Assembly (NCBI GenBank): GCA_030549775.1
Contig: CM060174.1
Span: 23,052,693 to 23,116,692, forward strand
Source of the DNA: Tamarix chinensis
Taxonomy: Eukaryota; Streptophyta; Magnoliopsida; Caryophyllales; Tamaricaceae
Direction: 5' to 3'
DNA length: 64,000 nt
Part shown: piece after piece, positions 11,341 to 23,479 of the stretch
How positions within the stretch are numbered: the first letter of the stretch is position 1
How the letters are laid out: each line of letters opens with the position of its first letter
Program-made: the position numbers and the translations under genes
Notes under the pieces: model-generated
What the model was told of the DNA's origin: nothing
Seen by the model: only the letters and a program-made list of their open reading frames with translations
Database searches by the model: none

Positions 11341-12165
11341 TAATTTTTTAATCTTTGTATAGCATCTTAGCCTCGATCATCTGATGACCTACAAAATCAT
11401 TTGGATGACTGCTAAAGAATGAATAAAGTCTTCAAGTGTGGACAAGGCAGGTCCATTATCTTTTGGTATGACTTTAGTCCCCCCTTGAAGAATATTTATC
11501 CTCATTGGGATGTAATCTAATTTAGAAACCCATCACCAGGACCTTTCAATATATTAGCATCTAGGGTAAGACAACTATCGTCTAACAACTTGGTACCCAT
11601 ACTTGCCTCATCTTGATGAGAGGATATAGTGATAGCTCCTGTAAGAACCTTAGCCCATATTGCTACTCCATCTCCATTGTTGTTCTATCAATCAATCACA
11701 ATAATCTCTTTATTATAAGCTATAGTGGGGGATTTATGAGTTCTATGAAAAAATGGTTTAATGACCCTTTGCCTTTTTCTAGGGTAAATTTTTGAGAGGG
11801 ATAGGAGGACTCTTTTATTTAGATAGAGGGTGATGGATTTTATGTTAAGGGTGATGGGGATCGATAAAGTTTTAACTTACTTAAGTGTGGATTTGAGAAT
11901 TTTCTTAGCCATTTAAAATTTTTGAATTACCTTTGGTGGGCCTAAATCCTATAGAATATAAACAAATTATAAAAAGAAGATAAATAATGTAAGAAAAATT
12001 AACACAAGTAAATTTAGTAACACCTTTAACCTTATTTATCTTAGCTTTTTAAAGATGGGGTTAGTTACCCTATCACTCTCCTAAACACGTAATAGGGGAG
12101 AAAGAATTTTAAAATAAGTTCTATGAATTAACATAATTTATGGAATATTATAGGAAGACTCACTT
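11341..12165. repeat. Left arm of a large imperfect inverted repeat
   Basis: This stretch is related, as reverse complement, to 14635-15505. Matching words include GGTGGGCCTAAATCC against the purine-block at 14860, CAACTTGGTAC (11588) against GTACCAAGTTG (15208), CTTATTTATCTTAGC (12035) against the AAGATAAATAAGG at 14756, and GGAGAAAGAATTTTAAAATAAG (12098) against the opposite strand at about 14690. The match continues to about 12165. The outer part encodes, on the minus strand, a decayed relative of the N-terminal end of the coiled-coil reading frame in the right arm (STKLLDDSCL-like words). Confidence 0.8.
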
Positions 12166-14634
12166 GTCATTTAGATCCCTCGATGAGAATTGATCCAATA
12201 GGAGGGCACACAATGGGCTTCTTTATACGTTTTGCTAAGCTAGGATTGATTTTTTTGTTGTCAAGATTTCCAAGAATTACACTCTACTTAAAGGATATGA
12301 TCATGTGATATGATAGACAAGATAGAATATTAATGAATTTAAATAGATGAGAGGAAGATATTTTACTTACCAACTTTAGAGATCAAACCTATATTCTATA
12401 GGATGATAGAATCATTGGCATCTTCTTTATTATCGAAGATGAACCCTTTTCAGAAAAAATTATTTAATTTATCAATAGAGGCTTATAACTCAGGAGTAAA
12501 GGGTAGACACTCTCGTATCTCAATGTTAATTTGACCTTACTTTTGTACTTTTCATTTGAAATCACTTAGAATGAATAAGTATTATGACTCCCGCTTCTTC
12601 ACAATGGACTAAGGCTCCTTAATGAATTTTTTCTTCCCTCTTATTTGAATGGATTGAAATCCCAAAACTATAGGGTGACTGAAGAATTTAAGAAAAGTGA
12701 TAGAAAAGGTCCTTTTTAGGCATGACTACCATGTAAAAAACATGCTATCATCCTCTAGGCATTGGGAATAACCTATGTCAGGATAAGCTAATAAGATCGA
12801 AAGAATTCCATTAAAAAAGGATGTAAATGAAAGTAGATGATGACAAAAAAAACATAGAAAGAAAGAGATATGCATATGTCTACTGGGATATTAATCCTGT
12901 CCAATGAATTTCGTGTGGGTAGGGTAAGAGAAAATATAATGAAGTATTTTCTCTAGAAATGCTCATGTTTAGGTTTGTGATGGATGGGACCATTAATGAT
13001 GAAGAAAGTATAAGGGAACAGGATAGTGTTGTAGATGATGGTGAAGATTCAAAAATAGAAATAGATTTAGAATTAGTGAGATATTTTAAGGGGGGAAAAT
13101 CCCTCACTAGAGCAGGGGATTTACCAGGATGGTCGCTAAGATTGTTAGTTAGAGTGGTAACAACATGAACTTCACAAGTGTAACTCCCATCCAAAAGCTT
13201 GTATTGGTGTGGAAAATATCCTAATAGATAGTGAATGAAAATTTAAGGGATGAAGGTTTGAAGGAGTATATAAAGAACAAAGGGGAAGCAGGAGAATGGT
13301 AATCGCAGACAGTGAAAAAGAAGATAATAAATGTGAAAAGAGGTGTATATATATAACAATGAAGGTTGGGTGAATTTATCTCATTTTTTATTTGGAAAAT
13401 GAATAATATGCATTCATCACAAACATGATCTCCTTCGTAATCTCGATAAAGGGAAGATAGAATATCCAATTCAACCTTGATTGTTACTTGATATCTTCCT
13501 TTTCTTACATGAAATAATGGCATAATGAATTGTAGCAATAACTTATAAAGTTGGTTCTTATTATAACGTCTATTGAGCATATCATATGCCCCTCATTCAT
13601 AGGGTTTTTCTAAGATTTGGACATGTGGGGGGAAAAGATAATGAAGATTATTTGATAAGTTTCATTTTGGTAACATTTTACATTTTTCCAACATTTACAT
13701 TTGAAATTTTATTATAACTGATGAAATTGGTGAAATTTTGTTTTTCTCTCAATAGGACTTACCAATGGATTTTGTTGATGGGTATTAAATATACATTTGT
13801 TGGTGAATATGAATGATTTACCGATGGTACTCTTATATGAAAACATTTCTAAATAGCCAATAATCTTTTATAGTTAGCTGATGATTATTATATAATTACA
13901 TTTTATGACAATCCTTCCATTTTTAATCCACTAATGGTCTTCATATTAATATGTTTGTAAATGAATGGTGGATATTTAATCTTTATAAATTCATTATATG
14001 GAACATGGACAAATCATTATATTTTGTTTACTTACTTTGAGAGATCAACAAATAGAAGCAAATGGTCATTGGTAGATTAATGATGTTTATCCCATCTATT
14101 ATAAGAGGTAGATTGCTGCGATGGATGAAGTTTTTAAGAGAGTAATAATATAGGCTTCTTTATAAACCAATACTATTGGGTTTAAAGATCTTTGACCCAA
14201 AGAGTAATCTTTCCTCTCCTATTTTTGTGTTTGGCCGGTCGGACATATATTATAGGAACAATTGACCAACTTCTATCGTGTAGTATGTTTTCCTTTCTTC
14301 TCCTATCATCATGCTTCTATAAACGTTACCTTCAATATCCTTTAACCAACAAGCACTTTCTTTGAATTTCCTAATAGTGTCTTGATTCACAAATCACCAA
14401 AAACATTATATATATTTTTAGAAATTAATACATATAGTCCAAAATTTTACTCATATAATATATTAACATATAGCAAATTATTTAATTTATAATTAATGAA
14501 AAAAGAATACAAGAGAAAATGTACAAAATACATTTTTACTTTTCTAATTAACATTTTTATAAAAAAGTTTGTTGATAAAATGACTTATTATTATTTTATA
14601 TGGATGGAGTAATATAAGCAATTTATAATATTTT
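12166..14634. other. Spacer between inverted-repeat arms, no identifiable gene
   Basis: About 2.5 kb without a gene I can identify. Short open frames (12959-13168 + and 12880-13194 -) overlap each other and look like no family I know; the + one is acidic. From about 13660 to 14100 there are degenerate repeats of words such as ACCAATGG, ACCGATGG, TTGATGGG and CATTGGTAG, which recall the subterminal repeats of CACTA-type elements, but I cannot see CACTA termini. At 14600-14620 the words TATGGATGGAGTA recall a Stowaway MITE end without a matching partner. Confidence 0.4.
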
Positions 14635-15505
14635 TATGATACACCATGAATCATGTTAGTTAATAGTATTTATTTTATAAATCTTTCTCTCCTATTAAAT
14701 GTTTAGGAGAGTTAGGTGGCAATCAAGCATGTCCCTAAAAATAAAAGAAAAAGGTCAAGATAAATAAGGTTAGGGATGTTATTAAATTTGCTAGTGTTAA
14801 TTATTGCTCCATGAAATATCCTCTATTTATAATTTATTTATGTTCTATAGAAAGAAGGCCCCCTAAAGGCCATTCCATAAGAACTAATGGATAAGAAAGT
14901 TCCCAAATCCACTCCTAGGAAAGTTAAAGCTTTATCTATTGCTCACACCCTTGACTCAAGGCCGTCAACCTTTTATTTTTAATAAAATAGCCTTCCCATC
15001 ACTCTTAAAAATTTCTGCTAGAAAAATGTAAGGGGTGTCAAACCTTTTTTTTTTGAGAGAACCTATAATGCCCCTAATTCTAGCTCTTAATAAATAGAAG
15101 ATTGTGCTTGATGTAGATAACATTGATGAACAGGGACTAGAGAGATGGGATGATGTTCTTGTGGCTACTAGAATTATACCCTATCATTAGGCTAAGGTGT
15201 GCAAGAGTACCAAGTTGTTGGATGTTTGTTATCCTATCTCAATTGATTATATACTAAAAGGTACCGATGGTATGGTTCCTAAGTTAGATACTTTTCTTTT
15301 GAGGAAAAATTTTCTTCATGACGCAAATAAAGTCTTTATGAAGGATGGAAAATATGTCCTATCCATACCGAAAGACTACTCTTCAGCTGTCATCTAGATG
15401 ATCCTAAAGGTCTCAAGCTGACTGACACTATGATGCTATGCAAAAAAATAAAGATTGTTGAAGGTCTAGTGATAACCACTTTGCTAAGAGATGGCATGAA
15501 CTTTA
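14635..15505. repeat. Right arm of the large imperfect inverted repeat
   Basis: Reverse-complement partner of 11341-12165 plus 4618-4664. Similarity can be followed from about 14635 (GATACACCATGAATCATG) to 15505 (GGCATGAACTTTAAC). The arms are diverged by substitutions and small indels, so the duplication is old. This arm contains the start of the coiled-coil pseudogene. Confidence 0.8.
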
Positions 15506-16460
15506 ACTTTTTAGGTGCATATTAGATTCTTATTTCACATCTATACAGTAACATTAAATATTCATTCTTGCTTAACTTATGTGTGTTATATGCAACAATT
15601 GTTCATGAGAAATCAAATTTTTAATAATTTCTCTAAGAGTGTTAAACGCTTCCAATAGATAGAGAGTAAATACAAAGATATTCATAAATCCTATACAAAG
15701 TTGATGGCTAAGAAGGAATCCCTTCAGGATAAGGTCTTTGAAATGGAGGCTAAGAAAATTCAACTAAAACATTTTATTCTTAATGTAGATATTTTTCAAG
15801 CACAAGTTTCTATCTTATAAGATCATTTAGAAAGGGTGAATTAACCATCAAAGTCTGAGATGATGCTATTAAAAGAAAAGAATATATGCTTGCAATTTTA
15901 TCTCTACAAAGAGATAACCATAATTGATAAATTGAGTATTGAGAAAAAGAAGGTCTAGCATTATTCCAATGGGCTGAGGGTTGCCCAGCATAATAACAAA
16001 GTTCTCCATGCTAAATTAGTTGAGCACAATGATATGATTGAATGGCTACACAAAGTAATCATAGATAAAGACTTGGTGAATAATAAGTAAATAAAGAGAC
16101 TTTAAGAGTAATTGTTTAGTTCCAAACAAGTAATCAAGGCACAACAAGAAAAATACCTAAATGATCATATATGTAATGAAATTGTGGTTACCAAACTAAG
16201 AATTTCTAGTGATGTTGTAGACAAGTATTTGCAAAATGAAGAGTCTGCCCAGTATGAAAAAGAACTTCAATCATAATGGTATAATTATGGTGTCTCTATT
16301 AAATATGCTTAGTTTAAAGTCTTGGCAAAGCATGATCAACTGCATAAAGCTAATGAAAAGTTTTTTAAGGGTCAAGATTTGGTGAGTGTTCCTGTTCCTT
16401 AAGGATTTGAGGAAGTTGAGGGTGTTAGTGAAGATGAAGATGATTATTAAGGGATTCATC
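15100..16460 (+). pseudogene. Coiled-coil reading frame antisense to the Tat-lineage element, broken
   Basis: A plus-strand frame with stops but consistent protein-like composition. The N-terminal part (15197-15397) reads CKSTKLLDVCYPISIDYIL, then KLDTFLLRKNFL and YVLSIPKDYSSAVI. The later part (about 15570-16390) is lysine/glutamate-rich with heptad-like spacing (SVKRFQ, YTKLMAKKESLQDKV, MLLKEKN, HAKLVEHNDMIEWL, AQQEKYLNDH) and ends in an acidic tail, GVSEDEDDY (to about 16449). Such a coiled coil with an acidic end, antisense and downstream of pol, fits the extra ORF known from some Tat-lineage (Retand-type) elements. The family assignment is inference. Half a dozen stops break it. Confidence 0.55.
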
Positions 16461-17230
16461 GTCCTTTAGGTTTTATGCAATATATACATATCGTCCTTAT
16501 ATATGACATGATCTTTTCCTTTTCTTCGTAAATCTTCCTTATAATATGTTTTCTATACTAATGCTGAGCATAAATAATATGTCATCTTATGAAGACCAAA
16601 ACTAGAATATACAAATACTAAGGAAAAATTACTTAAGATAGGAAGGTCGTATTTCTAAATTATTTGTGATAAGAAATATGAAGATACATATACTTAATAT
16701 CATAAGGTCATATTCCTAAACTATTTGTGATAAAAATTTGAGTATCCATATGCCACACAATCTGAGTTTTTATTATACTTCAGTGATGGTAAACTAAAAT
16801 AGGGTCCATTCTTGTTATCATTGGTTGATTAGAGTGAATCGACCAACTAGACCCATCAGTATGGGTACAATAACCTAAACTCCTTTGTTGAGGAACACAC
16901 CATGGTAGCCTTGGCTTAGTTAAGTGAAAAAGCCTCTAAGTGTGCCTAATGACTCAGTGGCCTCAATACCTTGGCAAAGGATGCACCTTAAGAGATAGGG
17001 CTTAATGAATGAAAGAGAAAATTTTCTCTTTCATCTTCACTAGGTGTGGCCCTTAGACTTAGTAAGTGAAACCAAGTCAGCCTCTCAACTCACTAGGTGT
17101 GCCTATGTTTAATTATGTCCTCTTTAAGGGCTTATGTATTGAGCCTTGGGCTTAGTGCAATTCACTAGGTATGTATGCCTTTCTTTCTCAATGACCTCTA
17201 GGAAGCCTTACTTATTGATCCTCAAGATTA
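16461..17230. repeat. Non-coding stretch with degenerate TCACTAGGTGTGCC repeats
   Basis: Between the coiled-coil frame and the integrase remnant, the word TCACTAGGTGTGCC recurs in variants at about 16935, 17038, 17090, 17160 and 17250, separated by about 50-100 bp and mixed with TTGGCTTAGT and similar words. Tandem repeats in the 3' untranslated region are known from Retand-type elements. I see no gene here. Confidence 0.5.
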
Positions 17231-17559
17231 ATGAGTAAAAGATTTTTTGAGCATTTTCATCTCATTAAGGATGCCCATCTTCAATACTTTATGGTCTCAA
17301 TAAGACCTTATGAATTAGATAACCGCCTTTTTGTTAGAGTTCTTGTAACTTCCATTTTACCGATGACTTCCATTTTGAAGGTTTACTTATTTGAGCTTTA
17401 TGTACACATCATTAAGCAATTTTCTTCAATTCATAAGACATTATTATTACCAAACAAATAAGCAATAGAAATTTATTCCTTTATTGATTGATTTTAAAGA
17501 AAAAGAAATCAACAAAGTATATAAATGCATATGTGACAATCTTATCATTCAAATAAATC

Positions 17560-18830
17560 TTAAGAAACTTTATAAATAGTATTTTCTTAAGTATCTTGCA
17601 TTCCAAGCGTTATTTAAGTATCTTCCATCATTATCAACTAGTATGAAGGTTTCCGACCCTATTTGCTCCATAGTTTAATATGAACCTTCCCATTTATCTA
17701 TAAGATTACCCTACCTTGAAATTTGACCTTCCTTAATTTCCAATCTCCTACTCTTAGATACGTGGGCTTGAGTTTATTATTATAGTATTTGGCTAATTAT
17801 TCTTGATACTTTGCAAGGTATATTTGGACTATGTCTCGTAATTCAATTAGCAAGTTATTCTCTAATTTTCAAGGGTTCTTCATATTCCTTAGGATCATAG
17901 TAATTGATCCTATATGACCTAGTATCTCTCTCTGTCTCTCTTTGTTGGGATAACAACCTCAGCTATAAATGCTAAGATGAGAGGATTTTCTCTAGTTGGG
18001 TTTTCTATTATTGTCCTGATGGCCCATAATATTGTTGGAAGATCATCTAATCAACCCCTCTTAGCTACATTTAGCTAGAAAATAAATGCTCATAATATTT
18101 CTCTATTTTCATGCTCAGTCTAACCATTACACTAGTATTGATTTCAATGAAGATTCTTCTTTATTAGATCAAGAATTTAGAAAAAAGATAAATGATATTT
18201 ATTTGTGGATGAGCAATCAAAGTAAATCGACAATCAATGCCCTAATTTTAACAAAATTATACATATATATATGGTTATCAAATCATTTTCCATTATCTAC
18301 TAATTATTACTTGCGGTACTCCTAACCTATAGAAAAATATTAGTTCATTTTATATAATATGTATCCATTTAAGGCCTAATTTTTCTTCTCCTAATGGCAT
18401 ATTATATTTTTCTAGAAAAACTCCTTCATTTTCTTTTCAATGATTTGAGTAGAGCTTTCACTTCAACCCACTCTACAAAATAGTCGATAGAAATAATACC
18501 AAATCTTTTTTAAACAATACCTACACTCAATACGTTAATTAAAAAAATTACATAAGTATATTAGCATAATTGATTTAATATGTTATATTACTAGGACTAA
18601 GTGGTCTAAAAACATTAACTCCCAATATAGCAAAGGACAATGGATTTACAATCAGTTGTAGCTTGAAAGTAGGAATATTTTGTGCTGGGGTTAGTTTTTG
18701 ACATTCTTGGCATCACTGAACAATTGCTTTAGCATCTTGATACATCATCTTCTAGTAAGATCTTATACACAAAGCTTTGGCCTAGAGAGATTTAACAATT
18801 TGATGTAAATCACATATGATGGCATGGAAT
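17560..18830 (-). pseudogene. Tat-lineage integrase remnant
   Basis: From N- to C-terminus on the minus strand: a zinc-binding region at about 18800-18690, with AKAIVQ-CQECQKLTPAQ (the CxxC half of HHCC); the entrance to the catalytic core at about 18660-18600, with NPLSFAILGVNVF; a decayed core; and at about 17760-17560 a C-terminal part with KWEGSY, TFILVDNDG and NAWNARYLRKYY, corresponding to the NWEGPY...L-x-D-x-x-G...W-N-x-x-x-L-R-K-Y-Y block of Tat integrases. Reading needs several frame changes. Not functional. Confidence 0.75.
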
Positions 18831-19185
18831 TTCTCCGACTTCCTTTTTCCCTTTGTTTGAGGTAAGAATTTAAGCACCAACATTGTTTGTGAATGTCTAT
18901 ATACTTCTCTATTGTCAACAAATTATTTCAAGACCTTTTTTCTTAGCTCAAATGCCTTATTTTTCTTTTTACTAGTGTGGTTCCTTCTTCTAAGTAATCT
19001 ATTAGCTCTTTTATGGATTGTTATGATATCAATATTTCCACAATCTCATACAATTCCTCATGGGTTTTTCTTTTACATCCATCTACATTATGGTCATGTA
19101 CTCTATTTTAACTATCTTCGTCAATGAAGAGGTACTGTATGAGGCTAATATAGATAATGCATCAACTAATGGATTAATTACTTAT

Positions 19186-22100
19186 TGTAATACTCCATTC
19201 TTTTATGATGTTTTTGAATTAGAAATTATGGCATTTATTAAGATTTATTAATGTTTGATTTTGATATGGAACTATAATTGAGTTTTAGGAAATGATAGAT
19301 TTGAATAAGCTTTGGAAATTGGATAATATGAGTTTTCAGGCGGACTGATCTACTGCTTTCATAAATCAATCGATTGGTTTGTCATTTTAGCCAAGGGGTT
19401 TTGCTCAACCAAACCAATCAATTGGTTTAGAGAACCAATCGATTGGTTTATAGAATATTTTATTGGTATGACAAATTGATTGACTAGTTTTTCGAGTTGA
19501 GTACATTTTTAAAACTCGATTTTTTTAAAAAAATTTCTTATACCATAATAGAACCTTGATACTCCCATTCCATGTTTTTCTTTAAAGAATCTTAGGCTTT
19601 CTTATCATGCACTTGGCCTGACATTCTACCTCAAATTGATCCAATGGTTTAATTTTGATAATTAAGGGGGAGGGTGACCTCATCTTTGTATTATTACACC
19701 TCTCTCCTTTGCACACCTTTAGAATCATTGCTTTAATTTTTAGAGCTGCCTTTACTTAGCTAGGATATTTTTTAATTTCCTCTCTTATGTTTGGAATTTC
19801 TAGGCAAATTTGACTTACACCTCTCAAGAAATCACCATTTTAGCTCTGAGATAGAGTCCAACCTATCTTTGAGGAAATATTCTTTTTTAACTCTAATTCA
19901 AACGGTAAGAATTAGGATTTTTTGATCTGTGCCTAATCACACTCATGGTTATATCGATTTGTTAGCTATAAATTTCCCTAATCACTCCTTCTATTGAATT
20001 TCTTTCAGCTATTAAAATAGTTTAACTCCCTCTAATTATGTGTTCTTTCTCTTAAATTTGATCTTAGTCTGGTTTCTTTCCACTTCCCTAATCCTTTCTC
20101 TATTTCCTTCTTGTTTATCTTTAAGAAAGGGAAGGTTAGATTTAAAAGGAAGTTGAGTCACTTTTTCAACAGAAATTCTCCCTATTTTCTCTTAAGTTGG
20201 TAAGTAATTCTTTCTATCCTAATATGAACTTTGATTTACAAAAGTATTTATTATATTTCTAAAGGTTTAACTTCTATTTATAAGTTTTTTAGAAGTTGAG
20301 GAGTTTTCTACGTTAAGTTTTCTAAGTTGAGGGAAAGTTTTTCTTTCATCAACTAAGTCATTCTTACTTCTTAAATGTGACTTGGTTAAGCATATGTGTG
20401 ATGAAATCTTTAAAATCCTAATTCATTAAGTTGGCAAGAGAATTTGGTTTCATATTTGGTGCCTGTGGATTGAATTATGAATTTTGAGATAAATGGATGA
20501 TTTTGGAGAAAAACCATCGATTTGATCAATTGTGAAACATGCAACTATTATCAGGTGAAAAGTGTTAATATGATGTTAAATCATGTTTCAGCTAGGTATG
20601 TCAGAAACTTCAAGAATGAATTGCATGGAAATTTCCTATTTTATGTTGTCTGAGGGAAAAGCAATTGGCTAGTTAGGTCTAACCTATCAATTGGTCATTA
20701 GATAAGTTGTTTCGTTGAACCAACCCATTGATTGATAGGTCTGTGGTGACCGTGGTCTTCCACTCAGCTTAAATTTGTTGATTGGTTTAGTAAAACAAAT
20801 CAAATGGTCTCTAAAAAATCAACTGGTTTGGTCAAATTGGTTGATTTATTTAAGGAAATCCTAGGTTTTGCTGAGCTAAACAATCAACCAATTGGCCTAA
20901 ACCTATCGGCTCTTTAGCCTAATTGATTGATTTATTAGTACAATAGATCAATTAGTTAAGTTAAACTGACCGATTAGTTTAGCTAAATTGTGTGATTTTG
21001 AGTTCTTGGGTTAGATATTCTTTGAGACTATGCCGAACACCTTTATATGACCATTTAATGATTTAAATGCATCTATGGAAATGGATGAATAATCTAATGG
21101 ATTGATTAAATGAACCATGACTCATGACATACTCAATGGGTGTTGTAATGGCCTTGATGGGTAAACTCAAATAAGTATTTGATGGCTTTTAAAAGAGTAA
21201 ACTCAAATAAGTATTTGATGAATCCAAACATTGTTGTAGATTGAATAATCTAATGGATTTGATTAATATTGATTAAGATTTAAGAAAATCCCATATATGG
21301 TTAGGAAGGGTAAGGGTCAATATGGAATAAGTGTCTGAATGTTTTATTTGCATGTTGTATAGGCATTGTGTGATCCTATAACCTTGAGAATAATGTACTA
21401 GTCACTTAGAGCGAAAGACAATGGAGCTGTATATGGGTTTGGGTTATCCAATCCTTCATTAGCTACTAGGGGTTTGTCTGACTTCAGGCATCATTACTAC
21501 TTTTAGGCTTTACCTTGAAGAGGTATTCTAGTAGTTCCCTCTGCTTACCTATTACATGTACTGATGATGTACTAGGGGGTACTGATACTAAAAGCTCTTG
21601 CTACCCAGGTGGTTTTAGCTTTGGCCTAGACTTATGTCCATTGGTAGTTACTTGGCTTTGGCCCAGACTTTATGTCCTTGGTTTGGATACACTTCCATGG
21701 ATTATGAGACCATGTGATGGTGTACAGTTCACTGCATGATGATAAAGATGATTATTAGAGTGAGTATTTGTATAATATTTGAAATAAGTATTGGATAATA
21801 ATGATTTGAATAAGTATTTCGAATGAGAATTTGGAAATAAGAACATGGTTAAATATGGAAGTTGAGTAAAAGAAAATAATGGTAAAAAGGATAATGGTTT
21901 ATACATATAATTAACCAAATAGATTCACGGATGTAGAAAATAGCCTATAGAGGAATTACATGTGTGGATGAACATAGCCTTGATATTAGCTGAAACATTC
22001 TACTTGTGGCTTGCTTACCATTAGCTACGATTTGGTACTATGGTGTCAAGCATAAGTATTCATATGTTGTATGAACCTTCTATGTCTAATGTGACATTAA

Positions 22101-22696
22101 TATTACATGTATCCTGTTTATATGAAGTATTCATGAAAATGTTAGTATAACTTATAAATATTTTAGAATTTTGTGTGTTAGTAGCTCTATTAAGGAGGTA
22201 ACTTGGCTTACTTTATACAAAGCATATCGATGTGCCCATTTGCTTGGTCACCTACTCATTCCCACGAATAGTGGGCCATGTGTAGTTTTTTAAGGAGGGT
22301 TAGTAGTTAGCCAACCTCGTGGGGGGAATGGGTTCTAAGAGCATGGATATCTAGAGACTTTGAATGGTCCTTGATGAACCAGAGTTTAGAGTTTCACTGC
22401 ACTTTGGTTTTTTATAATTTGAAACTTGTAATTTAGTTTAATTCTTTCTCGCATACTTAAACATTGCAAATCATTGAGGTCTTATATTTGGAAGCTTTCC
22501 TTTCGGTATTTATATAACCTGTTTTAGAGCACTCTACATTAAGTTTGGTTGGTTTTATTTTCTCAGCCTTATATTTAGCATAGGATGGGTCGTTGGTGGC
22601 GGTAACACCCTGCTTTTGCTAAGTGTTTATTATATTTCCACATCTTTAAGGTTTTCAAAATGAAATTTTCTAGTAGTGAAATATGGGGGCATTACA
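19186..22696. mobile_element. LTR-like insertion (TGTAAYACCCC family), 3.5 kb, in the Tat element
   Basis: Bounded on the + strand by TGTAATACTCC at 19186 and GGGGGCATTACA ending at 22696. The flanking five bases are CTTAT (19181-19185) and CTTGT (22697-22701), a 5-bp target duplication with one difference. It separates the Tat integrase from its RNase H. About 96 bp inside the right end lies GGTGGCGGTAACACCC, the inverse of the GTTACCGCCAC block found near the start of other family members (29060, 50730). Inside are many copies of CCAATCGATTGGTTT-like words (19340-19500, 20650-21000) and a pyrimidine-rich stretch (19680-20150). No coding region is seen, so a solo LTR or non-autonomous element is likely. 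Confidence 0.8.
19340..21000. repeat. Scattered AACCAATCGATTGGTT palindromic repeats
   Basis: Two clusters (19340-19500 and 20650-21000) hold at least ten variants of the self-complementary word AACCAATCGATTGGTT, for example at about 19367, 19420 and 19435. The spacing is irregular, about 15-45 bp. The same word recurs in the related copy at 54370-54660 and 55780-55960. Confidence 0.75.
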
Positions 22697-23330
22697 CTTG
22701 TGGTATTTGAGAAATTTCAATAGAGGAAAAGTGTATCATCATTTCAATCAACTTTCCCAAATATCACTCTAGGCTAGTCTCTATAACATCATATCATTTA
22801 TTGTATTGTCCAACAATTAATGCTCAGTAGCTATTGAGCTAAACCTTTTCTATCCTTAGGTCATGTGCTATATTATTTCTAGCTAAAGTAGCTCTAAATT
22901 ATCTGTCATTAGTTGTGGAAACAAAACTAAATATCACTTTTTAATTGAGAGATATGCCTTAGGATCAATCAAGACTACACCAGTCCTAGAGCCCAGACTA
23001 TTAAGTGCTATGTCAATATATATCATCCATTCCCTTTACTCCCATAGTATAAATGATGACTGGGGATTAGTCTCGAAAGAATATTTAGCTATAAAATTAT
23101 CCAGAGCTTGCCCAATGAGTGTATGTCTAGTCCTATACTAGATATCATATCTACTCAATTCAACAATCCATACCATCATTCTACCTGAATTATTTGGTTT
23201 AGGCAAAATGGTTGTGTGAGGAATGCTAGCTAAAATTAAAATATAATAAGTATCAAAATATGGCTTCAACTTCTTGGAAGTAATTAGAAAGGAATATGCC
23301 ATTTTCTCCCACTTAGTGTACTAAAATTCT
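22697..23330 (-). pseudogene. Tat-lineage RNase H remnants (extra RNase H present)
   Basis: Minus-strand pieces between RT and the LTR-like insertion. At about 23200-23160 MVWIVELSRYDI corresponds to the M-V-K-W-A-V-E-L-S-E-F-D-I end of the first RNase H region of Athila/Tat elements. At about 22990-22880 GSRTGVVLIDPKAY, followed by FPQLMTDNLELL, corresponds to the G-S-G-A-G-I-V-L start of the additional, archaeal-like RNase H of Tat elements, where active copies have A-T-N-N-E-A-E-Y-E-A-L. Many stops. The LTR-like insertion cuts off the rest. Confidence 0.72.
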
Positions 23331-23479
23331 AAATTAGTGGTGACCTTACTAGTGTAATAGATAGGTCACTATATTCCAGTCTTAGAATCCTCTATAAAGA
23401 GAATAGAAGAGATTTCCAACATCAACGCTACGAGGTATATTACATAGAAGAGATAGTGAGGACTGTTAGTTAAACCTAT

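Noticed and set aside
12880..13194. Overlapping open frames on both strands that might be a small gene
   Set aside because: They are mirror frames of the same sequence without recognisable domain, start context or relatives in the window.
13660..14120. CACTA-type transposon end (ACCGATGG-like repeats)
   Set aside because: No CACTA terminus and no 3-bp duplication could be found; the words are too degenerate.
14560..14625. Stowaway MITE (GGATGGAGTA end)
   Set aside because: Only one end-like word was found, with no inverted partner and no TA duplication pair.
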